From Stenotrophomonas indicatrix (GTDB taxonomy: Bacteria; Pseudomonadota; Gammaproteobacteria; Xanthomonadales; Xanthomonadaceae): a DNA stretch of 64,000 bases. Of this stretch, positions 27,799 to 36,347 are shown one piece after another (positions within the stretch are counted from its first letter, which is position 1; each line of letters starts with the position of its first letter). The notes below the pieces were generated by a model. The model was not told the DNA's origin. It made no database searches and saw nothing but the letters and a program-made list of their open reading frames with translations. The stretch covers positions 1,424,001 to 1,488,000 of the forward strand of contig CP168152.1 of NCBI GenBank assembly GCA_041545745.1. Direction: 5' to 3'. The position numbers and the translations under genes were made by a program.

Positions 27799-28178
27799 AC
27801 GACCGCCCCGCCGGAGAACGAGAAGAACGACAGGAAGAAGGAGGACGCGGCGAACGCGATGGACAGGCCGAACACGATCTGGATCAGCTTGCGGAAGCCG
27901 CCGCTGGTATCGCCGAAGGCCAGCGCCAGGCCGGTGGAAATGATGATGATGACCGCGACGATGCGTGCCACCGGCCCCTGGATGGATTCGAGGATGGAGG
28001 TCAGCGGGCCTTCCCAGGGCATGCTGGAACCGGCCGCCTGCGCCGTGCCAGCCAAGAACAGCAGCAGCGCGGCCAGCAGCAACCCTTGCCCCGCAGGGTG
28101 GGCCAGGCAGCGCAGCCGCGCCATGCGCAGAAGCGGATTTACGGAAATGCGGAAAGCATGAATGTGCATCTGCGTCAT
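27795..28178 (-). CDS. trbC: TrbC (VirB2-like) major pilin precursor
   Basis: A 127-residue prepilin with a long N-terminal leader. Signal cleavage is likely after AGTAQA (about residue 48). Two hydrophobic helices (about 70-90 and 103-121) form the mature pilin. In RP4 the mature TrbC is cyclised by TraF, and a traF peptidase is present at 41557-42144. It overlaps both trbB and trbD by 4 bp. Confidence 0.88.
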   Translation of the reverse strand: MTQMHIHAFRISVNPLLRMARLRCLAHPAGQGLLLAALLLFLAGTAQAAGSSMPWEGPLTSILESIQGPVARIVAVIIIISTGLALAFGDTSGGFRKLIQIVFGLSIAFAASSFFLSFFSFSGGAVV

Positions 28179-29221
28179 GGCAGTTCTCCAGAGGGTTCAG
28201 GGGACGGGGAAGAAACTGGCGGCAGCTCGGGAAACGGCGTTTCCAGCGCATCCGCCATGCGATAGCCCACGCCGTCGAAACCGACGACGCGGACGATGCT
28301 TTCGACGTGGCGCTTGCGGCCACGCCCGGCGATGTGGATGACGACGTTGATGGCCTCGGCGATCAACGCTCGCGGCGGATTCACCGCCACTTCAAGAATC
28401 AGTTGCTCTAGGCGCAGCAGCGCGCCCAAGGCGGAACCGGCGTGAACCGTGGCGATGCCGCCGGGGTGGCCGGTGCCCCACACCTTGATGAGATCCAGCG
28501 CCTCGCCGCCGCGCACCTCACCGACGATCACGCGGTCGGGGCGCAGGCGCATCGTGGCGCGCACCAGTTCCTGCATCGACACGACGCCTGCGCGCGTGCG
28601 CAGCGGCACATGGTCGCGGGCGGCGCATTGCAGCTCGATGGTGTCTTCGAGCACCAGCACGCGGTCGCCCGTGGCAGCGATTTCCGCGAGCAAGGCATTG
28701 GCGAGCGTGGTCTTGCCGGTACTGGTGCCGCCGGCGATCAGAATGTTCTGCCGCTCGCGCACGGCACGGCGCAGGAAGTCCGCCTGGCCGGCAGTCAGGA
28801 TGCCGTCGGCCACATAGCGATCCAGGCCGATGATGCTCACGGCCCGCTTGCGCAGCGCGAAGGCTGGCCCCGGTGCTGCGGGCGGCAAGATGCCCTCGAA
28901 ACGCTCGCCTGTCTCGGGCAATTCGGCGGTCAAGAGCGGCTGACCGCGATGCACTTCCGCGCCGACGTGGGCGGCGACAAGGCGGATGATGCGTTCGCCA
29001 TCGGCTTCGGGCAGTTCGACACCCAGTGGGATGCGGCCCGACGACAGCCGATCCACCCAGAGGGTGCGGTCGGGATTGAGCATGATTTCCACCACGTCCG
29101 GGTCTTCCAGCGCGGCGGCGATCAGCGGCCCCATTGCCGTGCGCAGCATCTGGATGCGGCGATCCTGTGACGTGCTGACCGACGAGCGTGGTTCGGGCGG
29201 GATCTGCAGAACGGCGCTCAT
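28175..29221 (-). CDS. trbB: TrbB (VirB11-like) conjugal transfer ATPase
   Basis: A 348-residue traffic ATPase. Walker A is GGTSTGKTT at residues 164-172, with the Asp box LVLEDTIEL, Walker B-type RPDRVIVGEVRGGEALD, and the His box GTGHPGGIATVHAGS. It forms a hexameric motor at the base of the mating channel. Its ATG overlaps the copG stop. Confidence 0.93.
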   Translation of the reverse strand: MSAVLQIPPEPRSSVSTSQDRRIQMLRTAMGPLIAAALEDPDVVEIMLNPDRTLWVDRLSSGRIPLGVELPEADGERIIRLVAAHVGAEVHRGQPLLTAELPETGERFEGILPPAAPGPAFALRKRAVSIIGLDRYVADGILTAGQADFLRRAVRERQNILIAGGTSTGKTTLANALLAEIAATGDRVLVLEDTIELQCAARDHVPLRTRAGVVSMQELVRATMRLRPDRVIVGEVRGGEALDLIKVWGTGHPGGIATVHAGSALGALLRLEQLILEVAVNPPRALIAEAINVVIHIAGRGRKRHVESIVRVVGFDGVGYRMADALETPFPELPPVSSPSPEPSGELP

Positions 29222-29694
29222 GAGGCACGCTCCGCAGCACGTTCATGGGCTTCGGCCAGCGCCGCCGCGCCATCCATCCGTGCGGTGTCCGGGTGCAGTT
29301 CTTCCACCACATCGCGCACGAGACTGCGGCCGCGCAGCAGGTGTCTGCCGAGCTGTTCGATGAACTGCTCGAAACGCGCCTTTCCCTGCGCGCGGGCCGC
29401 GTCCTGATGGGCCTCGGGCACCGACGTGCTGACGGTCAGGAAGTAGCGGATGAACAGCGCCAGCGTCTCGATCTGGATGTTCTGGTCGCGCTCCAAGCGT
29501 TCGGCCTGCCGCGACAGGCGATCCAGCCGCTTGGCAATGGCGGCCTCGCGCTGGTCGCCCGCGTCCGGCGACAGCCAGGACGCCAGCGCCGCCGCGACGA
29601 TGCTGGATTTCGAGACGCCTTTCTTGGCGGCCAGTTCTTCCAGCCGCTTGGCGTGCTCGTGTTGGATAAAAAGATTGAGGCGGTATTGGCTCAT
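29218..29694 (-). CDS. CopG-family ribbon-helix-helix protein of the transfer operon
   Basis: A 158-residue protein with an N-terminal RHH DNA-binding motif (SQYRLNLFIQHEHAKRLEELAAKKGVSKSSIVAAAL split over residues 2-37) and a helical C-terminal part. It lies between traG and trbB with ATGA overlaps at both ends, a position conserved in Tn4371-type ICEs. It probably autoregulates the transfer genes. A copy with an internal deletion lies at 38260-38450. Confidence 0.85.
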   Translation of the reverse strand: MSQYRLNLFIQHEHAKRLEELAAKKGVSKSSIVAAALASWLSPDAGDQREAAIAKRLDRLSRQAERLERDQNIQIETLALFIRYFLTVSTSVPEAHQDAARAQGKARFEQFIEQLGRHLLRGRSLVRDVVEELHPDTARMDGAAALAEAHERAAERAS

Positions 29695-31688
29695 AGGTCG
29701 ATTCCGTCGTTGGGGTCGAGGGAGGCCAGCCGCGCCGTGCGCTGCATGGCCGGGTCAAGCTGGCCTGAGAACGGCAGCGGTAGGTCGTCGTCGTCATCGA
29801 GCAGCGCCAGGTCGCTGGACGCGTCCAGCTCGGGGGCGTAGGCGACGGATTCGGAGAGTTCGGGCTGGCGGCGCGGGCCGCCGTCACCGGTGCCGCCCAG
29901 GTCATCGGCGGATGCCGTGGCTGATGCCGCGGGCACGGCTGGAATCGCCAGACCGCTCCAGTCGTCGGCGCGGGCCGGTGGCACGTCGGCGTACTGCCCG
30001 GCCGCCAGCGCAGGCGGTGGCAGCACGCGCTGCTTGAAATTGGCGTCGGCGTAGTAGCGCAGCTTCTTCGCCTTGATCGGCGCGACGCTGGACACCATCA
30101 CCACCGACTCGTCGGGCGGAAGCTGCATCACCTCGCCAGGGGTGAGCAGCGGACGCGCGGTTTCCTGCCGCGACACCATCAGGTGCCCGAGCCACGGGGC
30201 CAATCTGTGTCCGGCGTAGTTGCGCTGCGCACGTAGTTCGGTGGCGGTGCCGAGCGTTTCGGAAATGCGTTTCGCTGTGCGTTCGTCGTTCGTCGCAAAC
30301 GTCACGCGAACGTGGCAGTTATCGAGGATGGAATGGTTCTGCCCATACGCCTTGTCGATCTGGTTCAGGCTCTGAGCGATGAGAAAGCTGCGGACGCCGT
30401 AGCCGGCCATGAAGGCCAACGCCGTCTCGAAGAAGTCCAGACGCCCCAGCGCCGGGAACTCATCGAGCATCAGCAGCAGCTTGTGGCGGCGCTCGATGCC
30501 GTCGCTACCATCGAGCGATTCGGTGAGGCGTCGGCCGACCTGGTTGAGGATCAGGCGGATCAGCGGCTTGGTGCGCGAAATGTCCGAAGGAGGCACCACC
30601 AGATACAGCGATACCGGATGCTCGGCGGAAATCAGATCAGCGATGCGCCAGTCGCAGCGCGACGTGACTTCGGCCACGGTGGGGTCGCGGTACAGGCCGA
30701 GGAACGACATGGCCGTGGACAGAACCCCCGACCGCTCGTTGTCCGATTTGTTGAGCACTTCGCGCGCAGCGGATGCGACGACAGGGTGCGGTACATCGCC
30801 CAGGTGCTTCGTCGTCATCATCCGGTGCAAGGTCAGCTCGAACGGGCTGGCCGGGTCGCTGAGGAAGTTCGCCACGCCGCGCAGCGCCTTGTCCTCGCCC
30901 GCGTAGAGCACATGCAGAATGGCGCCGACCAGCAGCGCGTGCGAAGTCTTCTCCCAATGGTTGCGCTTCTCCAGTGCGCCTTCGGGATCGACCAGGATGT
31001 CGGCGATGTTCTGCACGTCGCGCACTTCATGCGCGCCGCGCCGAACCTCCAGCAGCGGGTTGTAGGCTGCTGACTTCGCATCGGTGGGGTTGAACAGCAG
31101 GCAATGCGAGAAGCGCGAACGCCAGCCGGCCGTGATTTGCCAGTTCTCGCCCTTTATGTCGTGGATGACGGCGGACGCGGGCCAGCTCAATAAAGTGGGC
31201 ACAACCAGGCCAACACCTTTGCCTGAGCGCGTGGGCGCGAAGGTCAGGACGTGTTCCGGGCCTTCATGGCGCAGGTACTCGTTGCGATACTTGCCGAGGA
31301 AGACGCCGGCCGGCTGCGCCAGCCCGGCCTTGCGAATGTCGTCCGCTTCGGCCCAGCGCGCCGATCCGTAAGTGGTGACGAGGCGCGCTTGCCGCGAGCG
31401 CCACACCGACATGGCGATGGCGACCACCACGGCCAGCAGGCCGCTGCCGCCAGCGATGACGCCGCCAATGTCGAAGACATGCGGCGCGTAGGCATCGAAG
31501 AAGAACCACCACTCGAACAGCCGCCACGGGTGATAGACCGGGTTGCCGAAGAAATCGAACCAGGGCGAGCCAAGGCGTACTTGATAGCCCAGAGCGGCGG
31601 CTGTCCATTGCGTTGCACTCCATATGCCGGCGATCACGATGCCGAAGATGGCGGTGATCTGCCCAAAAAGCACGCCCTGAGCTTGCAT
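29691..31688 (-). CDS. traG: TraG (VirD4-like) type IV coupling protein
   Basis: The coupling protein brings the relaxosome to the mating channel. It starts at 31688, with GGAGG about 10 bp upstream, giving 665 residues. Two N-terminal membrane helices (about 8-32 and 74-94) precede Walker A APTRSGKGVG (151-160) and Walker B LLMLDEFPALG (about 415). The C-terminal tail is acidic and variable. It heads the long trb operon and overlaps copG by 4 bp. Confidence 0.93.
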   Translation of the reverse strand: MQAQGVLFGQITAIFGIVIAGIWSATQWTAAALGYQVRLGSPWFDFFGNPVYHPWRLFEWWFFFDAYAPHVFDIGGVIAGGSGLLAVVVAIAMSVWRSRQARLVTTYGSARWAEADDIRKAGLAQPAGVFLGKYRNEYLRHEGPEHVLTFAPTRSGKGVGLVVPTLLSWPASAVIHDIKGENWQITAGWRSRFSHCLLFNPTDAKSAAYNPLLEVRRGAHEVRDVQNIADILVDPEGALEKRNHWEKTSHALLVGAILHVLYAGEDKALRGVANFLSDPASPFELTLHRMMTTKHLGDVPHPVVASAAREVLNKSDNERSGVLSTAMSFLGLYRDPTVAEVTSRCDWRIADLISAEHPVSLYLVVPPSDISRTKPLIRLILNQVGRRLTESLDGSDGIERRHKLLLMLDEFPALGRLDFFETALAFMAGYGVRSFLIAQSLNQIDKAYGQNHSILDNCHVRVTFATNDERTAKRISETLGTATELRAQRNYAGHRLAPWLGHLMVSRQETARPLLTPGEVMQLPPDESVVMVSSVAPIKAKKLRYYADANFKQRVLPPPALAAGQYADVPPARADDWSGLAIPAVPAASATASADDLGGTGDGGPRRQPELSESVAYAPELDASSDLALLDDDDDLPLPFSGQLDPAMQRTARLASLDPNDGIDL

Positions 31689-31809
31689 TGACTGGCCTCC
31701 GATGTTCCTGCGCTTTTCCTCGTTCAGAAGCGGCACAAGAACGTGCCGCATAGCGCGAGGATCAGTGCCGGGTCAGTGCCGGTCAAAGACCGTTATCGGA
31801 AGCAAGCTG

Positions 31810-31899
31810 ATGAAAAAAGCAATGGTTCAGGTTGGGTGGAACCCAATAGAAATGCCGCAGGCGCGGGCGCACTGCGGCGTGTTTGCAGAGAACGGCTGA
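31810..31899 (+). CDS. possible 29-codon small ORF upstream of traG
   Basis: A short frame (MKKAMVQVGWNPIE...) runs on the plus strand in the 233-bp gap between traG and the disrupted lipoprotein gene. No ribosome site is clearly better than chance, and no family is recognised. A tandem AGTGCCGG repeat lies just before it (31762-31779). It may be spurious. Confidence 0.15.
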   Translation: MKKAMVQVGWNPIEMPQARAHCGVFAENG

Positions 31900-32172
31900 T
31901 TATTTAGCGAAGGACAGGCGATCAGAACTTCGGCGACGTCTCCGATGGCGTGTACGGTGTCTTCCCATCGCCGTAGAACCGCTTGCGCGTGGCCTCGGAC
32001 ACTCGGTTGCACAGCACGTCGCCCAGTGTTTGGCGATCGGTCTTGCACTGTTGGCGCAGTTCCTTCAACAGTGCCGGATCGGCGGCCAGTTCTTTCACCG
32101 TAGGCACGTTGGCTGGCTTGGGTGCCTCCGATGGGTCGCAGGCCGTGAGCGCCGCAACCAGTAGCAAAGGGG

Positions 32173-33227
32173 GGTGAATTCAACTCCGGTTCGCAACAGC
32201 GTGATTGAAACCCTCGGCGAAGATGTCGAGGGGCGTTTTGTATCGGTGCCGCTTGCGCGGCCGTGTGTTGAGGCGCTGCTCGATGTGGCGTAGCTGCGCG
32301 GGGGTGATCGTAGCGAAATCCAGGCTGCGTGGCAGGTACTGGCGGACCAGGCCGTTGGCGTTCTCGTTGCTGCCACACTGCCATGGCGAGTATGGATCGG
32401 CAAAGTAGACCTCGGCCTGCAGGGCCGCTGCCAGCAACCGGTGTTCGGCGAACTCCTTGCCGTTGTCGGCCGTCAGCGTGTACACCATGTGGCGGAAGCG
32501 GCCCAGGCGCTGGACGATGGCGCGCATCACGTTGCCAGCCGTGCAGTCCGGCGAGCACGCCAGCAACTGCAGGCCGGAGCCGCGCTCGGTCATCGTCACC
32601 ACCACCGCGGTGCCGCTGGCGGCATGCATGGTATCGATCTCCCAGTCGCCGGTACGGGCACGGCTCTCCACAACGTCGGGGCGCTCGCGCCAGCTGCGCC
32701 GGCCCGTCAGCTGGCCGCGACCGTCACGCAGCCGGCGTTTGCGACGTCGCCGTCGAGGGCGGCGCAGGCCTTGGTACAGCGTGCCGCCACGGCGCTGATC
32801 GGCGTAGATGTGGCCGTAGATCCATTCGTGGCTGGCAAGGCCGGTGCTTCCGGCGATCTGCTCGGGGCTCCAGTCTTGGCGCAGGCATTGCTCGATCAAC
32901 GCGATGGCCTGCGGCATGACCCGTGGCCGGCGGCTTGCGTGCGTGCGCCGGCGCTGGCTCAACCGCTGCGCACGCTGCGGTTCGTAGTGCCCGCCACTAG
33001 CATTGCGCCTGAGCTCGCGGCTGATGGTGCTGGGCGCACGCACAAGCGTCTGGGCAATCTCGCGCAGGCTGTTGCCGGCCTCGCGCAGGCTGTGGATGCG
33101 ATATCGTTCGTGCTGGTCCAGGCGGCCGATGGCCATGAGCAACTCCACTTGGCGGTGAAGTGGCTCAGGTCTGGTCGCCTGGGCCACTTCACAACCTCAG
33201 GTGTTGCGATTGGGAGTTGAACTCACC
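32173..33227 (-). mobile_element. IS30-family insertion sequence, 1055 bp
   Basis: Terminal inverted repeats of about 26 bp: GGTGAATTCAACTCC... (32173-32198) and, inverted, GGTGAGTTCAACTCC... (33202-33227), identical at most positions. A GGG duplication flanks it (32170-32172 and 33228-33230), as expected for the 2-3 bp duplications of this family. One intact transposase gene fills it. It has disrupted the lipoprotein gene downstream of traR. Confidence 0.92.
32180..33187 (-). CDS. IS30-family transposase
   Basis: A 335-residue DDE transposase. An N-terminal HTH (SLREAGNSLREIAQTLVRAPSTISRELRRN over residues 34-63) binds the terminal repeats. The DDE domain has GDWEIDTMH (first Asp), LTADNGKEFAEH (second Asp) and SPWQCGSNENANGLVRQYLP with the catalytic Glu. 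The frame is intact and full length, so the IS may still be active. Confidence 0.93.
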   Translation of the reverse strand: MAQATRPEPLHRQVELLMAIGRLDQHERYRIHSLREAGNSLREIAQTLVRAPSTISRELRRNASGGHYEPQRAQRLSQRRRTHASRRPRVMPQAIALIEQCLRQDWSPEQIAGSTGLASHEWIYGHIYADQRRGGTLYQGLRRPRRRRRKRRLRDGRGQLTGRRSWRERPDVVESRARTGDWEIDTMHAASGTAVVVTMTERGSGLQLLACSPDCTAGNVMRAIVQRLGRFRHMVYTLTADNGKEFAEHRLLAAALQAEVYFADPYSPWQCGSNENANGLVRQYLPRSLDFATITPAQLRHIEQRLNTRPRKRHRYKTPLDIFAEGFNHAVANRS

Positions 33228-33239
33228 GGGTCATTCGCT

Positions 33240-34184
33240 TCATGGCTCGATGTCCTCCTGGAGATCAGGTTCAAGTGGCGGCGTGGGCCGTGCGCCTTTG
33301 GGCAAGTCGATGGCATGCACTCGCTCGATGAATCGGGACAGCACTTCCGAAGACTCGCCCTCGCGACGCAATACATAGGTCGTCAGTACGGGGGAGCGGC
33401 CCGCCAAAGGACGCGCGACCACGTCCGGCGCACGGCTGGCCGCGATGTGGGGTGCGCCGGTCAGCCCCAGCGCAAAGCCTGCCGAAACCAGCGCCATCAT
33501 CAGATCGCAGGAGGCCACGCGCTCGGCAATCAGCGGCTCCACGTCCGACCGGCGCAGCACCCGCTCGACCTGGCGCGCGTGCCCTTCGCACGCCAGTGGG
33601 TCGCACAGCACCAGCGGGTACCGCATCATTTCCTCCAGGGGAATGCGCTTGTGCTTGAGCAAGGGATGGCGCGCTGGCACGGCAACCATCAATGGATCGC
33701 TCCATACCGCTTCGGCCGCGATGCCTTCGCCTACCTCATCGGACTGGGCGAAACCCACGTCGTACAGGTCGTCGTGCAGCCCCTTGATCTGCTGCGACAG
33801 CGGCACCTCGAACAAACGGATATCAGTCTCGGGTTCTTCCTGCCGACACATGGCCAGCAAAGCCGGCAGGCGCGACGGCGTGATGCCGTCGGATAGCGCG
33901 ATGCGCAACTGGCCGTGGAAGCCATTACTCGCCGCCTTCACGCTGTCGCGTGCTTGTTGTAAAGCAGTAAACACGCGCGGCACATGCTCAAGGAACAGCT
34001 TGCCCGACCGCGTCAGCCGCGTGCTGCGGCTGGTGCGGATGAACAACTGCTCGCCCAGCTCTTCCTCCAATTCCTTGATGGTGCGCGACAGCGGTGATTG
34101 CTCGATATGCAGTTTCTCGGCGGCGCGTGCGAAATGAAGTTCCTCGGCCACTGCTATGAAGCATCTTAGATGTCGCAATTCCAT
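33240..34184 (-). CDS. traR: TraR, LysR-family regulator of the transfer region
   Basis: A 314-residue LTTR beginning MELRHLRCFIAVAEELHFARAAEKLHIEQSPLSR (HTH over residues 1-58) with an intact effector domain. Its place just upstream of traG matches the traR gene of Tn4371. The name rests on that position. It probably regulates traG-trb expression. Its stop overlaps the start of the split exclusion lipoprotein, so the IS lies between traR and traG and may have changed their co-transcription. Confidence 0.75.
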   Translation of the reverse strand: MELRHLRCFIAVAEELHFARAAEKLHIEQSPLSRTIKELEEELGEQLFIRTSRSTRLTRSGKLFLEHVPRVFTALQQARDSVKAASNGFHGQLRIALSDGITPSRLPALLAMCRQEEPETDIRLFEVPLSQQIKGLHDDLYDVGFAQSDEVGEGIAAEAVWSDPLMVAVPARHPLLKHKRIPLEEMMRYPLVLCDPLACEGHARQVERVLRRSDVEPLIAERVASCDLMMALVSAGFALGLTGAPHIAASRAPDVVARPLAGRSPVLTTYVLRREGESSEVLSRFIERVHAIDLPKGARPTPPLEPDLQEDIEP

Positions 34185-34274
34185 CGGTGGACACCTTTGT
34201 CAACATGAATATGTCTCGCTTGCTTCCGACAACTATTGCCTCTGTGGAGAAACTCACTTGGGCAGACATCAATC

Positions 34275-35153
34275 TCATGACTTCAGCGTGGTTCGTTCCA
34301 GAAAATCCATGACGTGCGGCGCCTGGTCCGGGAGAAAGTGATAGCCCGCTTCGATGAACCGGATTTCCGCGTGAGGAACGGTCCGCTGCAACCTGTCCCT
34401 TGTGTCTCGCGAGTCCAGTAGGACGTCCCGCTCACCTATGATCGTCAGGATCGGCATGCCGAGTTCACGGAGTTGGGCATCTGTTAGTTGTGGAATGCGG
34501 ATCACCCGCGGCTTGGCGGCCAGTCCTACGCTTTTCATAAGTTCTGCGAGCGGTTGCATTTCCTGGGGCAAGACCTTGGGAGCTGGACCGAACACCAGTT
34601 TCCATATTCGCCGCTTGCCCCAGGAACCGAGCAGGAGGAGCGGCAGTATCTTCAGCAGGAGATTCTTCTGTCGGCCGATTCCGGACGGACACATCAGCGC
34701 CAACGCGCCAACGCTTGCCGGCCTTCTGCTGGCATAGTCAAGAGCCAGCCATCCGCCGAGTGACGTGCCGACGATGGCAACGCGCGTTTGCCCCGATACC
34801 AAACCCAGCCGTTCGAGAACCTCGTCGAGCCACAACGCATGGGCGTCGCTGGCAAGGTCGGGCCGAACTCTTGCACTGAGGCCAGCCTCGCCGATCACGT
34901 CGATCGCGAACAGTCTGAACTTCGTTGACCACAATGCCACATCGGGTAGCCATGCAGCCGAGTTGGCCATTGAGCCGTGGAGCAGTACGACGGGAGGCGC
35001 ACTTTCCGGCCCGCAGATCACGACGAACGTCGAACCCTGACGAGTGGATATGTGCAGTTCGGTCTTCGGAACCGGCCATCGCTCCAGGACTCGTCTGTAT
35101 TGGCCCTCAACAGCCGCAGCCGCCTCGGCGCTTCGATAAACCACGTCATTCAT
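34275..35153 (-). CDS. alpha/beta hydrolase
   Basis: A 292-residue protein with the oxyanion-hole LHGSMANSAAW (about 58-68), the nucleophile elbow GTSLGGW (serine about 137), an acid at GERDVLLD and the histidine at AGYHFLPD. It resembles meta-cleavage-product hydrolases and related C-C or ester hydrolases, but the substrate cannot be assigned. No signal peptide. It overlaps the upstream HTH gene by 4 bp (ATGA), so the two are coupled. Confidence 0.8.
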   Translation of the reverse strand: MNDVVYRSAEAAAAVEGQYRRVLERWPVPKTELHISTRQGSTFVVICGPESAPPVVLLHGSMANSAAWLPDVALWSTKFRLFAIDVIGEAGLSARVRPDLASDAHALWLDEVLERLGLVSGQTRVAIVGTSLGGWLALDYASRRPASVGALALMCPSGIGRQKNLLLKILPLLLLGSWGKRRIWKLVFGPAPKVLPQEMQPLAELMKSVGLAAKPRVIRIPQLTDAQLRELGMPILTIIGERDVLLDSRDTRDRLQRTVPHAEIRFIEAGYHFLPDQAPHVMDFLERTTLKS

Positions 35154-35575
35154 AAGCTGTTACTCATATGAAACTGCAACATCTCTAAGAGCTTGGCCGC
35201 GCTGGATGGATCACCGATCACTACGACCTTCATGCTCTTGGCGAGCGGATCGAACGCCGTTTGGAGATGCAGTGGCGCTGCGCCGGCAGGACGGGACAAG
35301 GCAGCGGACTGGAGGAAGGTTGCCAGTCGCTCGGCCTCATTCCCCGGGATATGGGGGATGTCAACGATGCAGGTAGTCCGCACGATTGCCGTCGCAGCTT
35401 CGGACTCGACGCTCGGGACGCCGGCAAAGGCATCCAGCTCGGAGCGAACGATGCGGTAGGACTTTCCAACGCGCGTCGCCGGGAGCCGTCTGTCGCGGAT
35501 GTAGCGCAGCACAGTCTTGGGGTGCAGATTCAGGTGCTCGGCCGCTTGCTCGACGGTGACAAGGCTGGCATTCAT
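35150..35575 (-). CDS. excisionase-type HTH DNA-binding protein
   Basis: A 141-residue protein with an N-terminal HTH-17/excisionase-like domain (VTVEQAAEHLNLHPKTVLRYIRDRRLPATRVGKSYRI, residues 6-42 in segments). An uncharacterised C-terminal part of about 90 residues could bind a ligand. It is coupled to the alpha/beta hydrolase gene and divergent from the YqeY-like gene, so it probably regulates this small cluster. Confidence 0.75.
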   Translation of the reverse strand: MNASLVTVEQAAEHLNLHPKTVLRYIRDRRLPATRVGKSYRIVRSELDAFAGVPSVESEAATAIVRTTCIVDIPHIPGNEAERLATFLQSAALSRPAGAAPLHLQTAFDPLAKSMKVVVIGDPSSAAKLLEMLQFHMSNSL

Positions 35576-35608
35576 TCCTAAAACATCCCTATTAAGTACG
35601 AAGTGAGG

Positions 35609-35614
35609 TATAAT
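35609..35614 (+). promoter_or_regulatory. candidate -10 element for the YqeY-like gene
   Basis: A perfect TATAAT lies about 35 bp upstream of the YqeY-like start, in an AT-rich divergent region (35576-35649). No convincing -35 box is placed 17 bp upstream, so an activator or an extended -10 may be needed. Confidence 0.4.
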
Positions 35615-35649
35615 GTGTAATTATAGAGAGTGTCTAGCGAGCGCACAAC

Positions 35650-36033
35650 ATGAACAACAGGCTTGAGAACATCGGCATGCAGATAGATGCCGGAAAGGAC
35701 GTGAAGGATCGACTGCGCGCCGATCTGCGGGTTGCCATGAGGGGCAGGCACGCCTTCGAGGCAAAGGTCATCCGGGTGCTCGTCGCGGCAATCGACAATG
35801 CCGAGGCGCCGCCCGTCCAAGCCGAGCAGACTGCGTTTATCCAGCATCGTTTCCATACCGGATCGGCAGAAGTGGAGCGACTTCTACTGAGCGAGTCTGA
35901 TGTGCGTCAAGTGCTGTTGATAGAGATTGATGAGCGCGAGCGCGCGGCGATGGAACTGGAGCGTCTAAACATGACGGAGCGCGCCAAAGCCCTGCGCGCA
36001 GAGGTGCTATTCGCCAGGCGCTATCTGGAGTGA
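35650..36033 (+). CDS. GatB/YqeY-like protein
   Basis: A 127-residue helical protein. Its start (DRLRADLRVAMRGRHAFEAKVIRVLVAAIDNAE) matches the first helices of YqeY-family proteins, the tRNA-amidotransferase-related group, and a charged C-terminal helix follows. The family's chromosomal members are longer, near 150 residues, and end in YLP; this one ends in RYLE. Function in the cargo is unknown. It is divergent from the HTH-hydrolase pair. Confidence 0.65.
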   Translation: MNNRLENIGMQIDAGKDVKDRLRADLRVAMRGRHAFEAKVIRVLVAAIDNAEAPPVQAEQTAFIQHRFHTGSAEVERLLLSESDVRQVLLIEIDERERAAMELERLNMTERAKALRAEVLFARRYLE

Positions 36034-36125
36034 TGGGAATCGGGACACTTGCGCCGCTATTCATGCCAATGCTCTGCGCTGCCTGCGCCAAGCCGCTATT
36101 GCTGCTCTTGGCCAGGCGGCGCGCT

Positions 36126-36260
36126 CAAGATTTCTTGAAAGCCTCGTTGAACCAGTCTCGCCACTTGGGTTCGCTCGATGCAGCGCGCTGCTTGGCGTCG
36201 TCGCCATAGAGATAGAACGCCATGCTGACGTTGGTGGCGTTGCCGACTTCTTAAACAGCG
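36126..36260 (-). pseudogene. C-terminal fragment of an unidentified protein, frameshifted
   Basis: On the minus strand a frame ending at 36126 reads GNATNVSMAFYLYGDD, then AKQRAASSEPKWRDWFNEAFKKS. The preceding codons (KNKEISAALFK) fit one base out of register, at a TTTAAGAAG near 36253. This looks like the tail of a frameshifted gene next to the beta-lactamase cassette. I do not recognise the family. The rest of 36034-36347 shows nothing else. Confidence 0.4.
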
Positions 36261-36347
36261 CGGCGCTGATTTCTTTGTTCTTGTTTCGACCCCCACAGCG
36301 TCAAACTCCTATCAGTACTCCTCTCCCTTCCTTCGGAAACAAACAAC

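Larger units (their letters stand above)
31922..33243 (-). pseudogene. second entry-exclusion-type lipoprotein gene, split by an IS30-family IS
   Basis: The 5' piece (33243-33228) and the 3' piece (32172-31922) rejoin in frame when the IS and one GGG copy are removed. The rebuilt start is MKRMTPLLLVAALTAC, a textbook lipoprotein signal. The mature part has LRQQCKTDRQTLGDVLC, matching the EexN pattern of the gene at 24015-24317, then KRFYGDGKTPYTPSETSPKF. The ATG overlaps the traR stop (ATGA). The 3' piece alone begins at a TTG and lacks the signal, so the gene is inactive. Confidence 0.85.

Noticed and set aside
26674..28161. Long plus-strand open frame opposite trbE-trbB
   Set aside because: It is a shadow frame of GC-rich genes: no family features, Arg/Gln-rich, and the minus strand carries clear trb genes.
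31810..31817. Another ATGAAAAA as an att site
   Set aside because: It is a start-codon-like ATG plus lysine codons in the traG upstream gap. Backbone genes continue on both sides.
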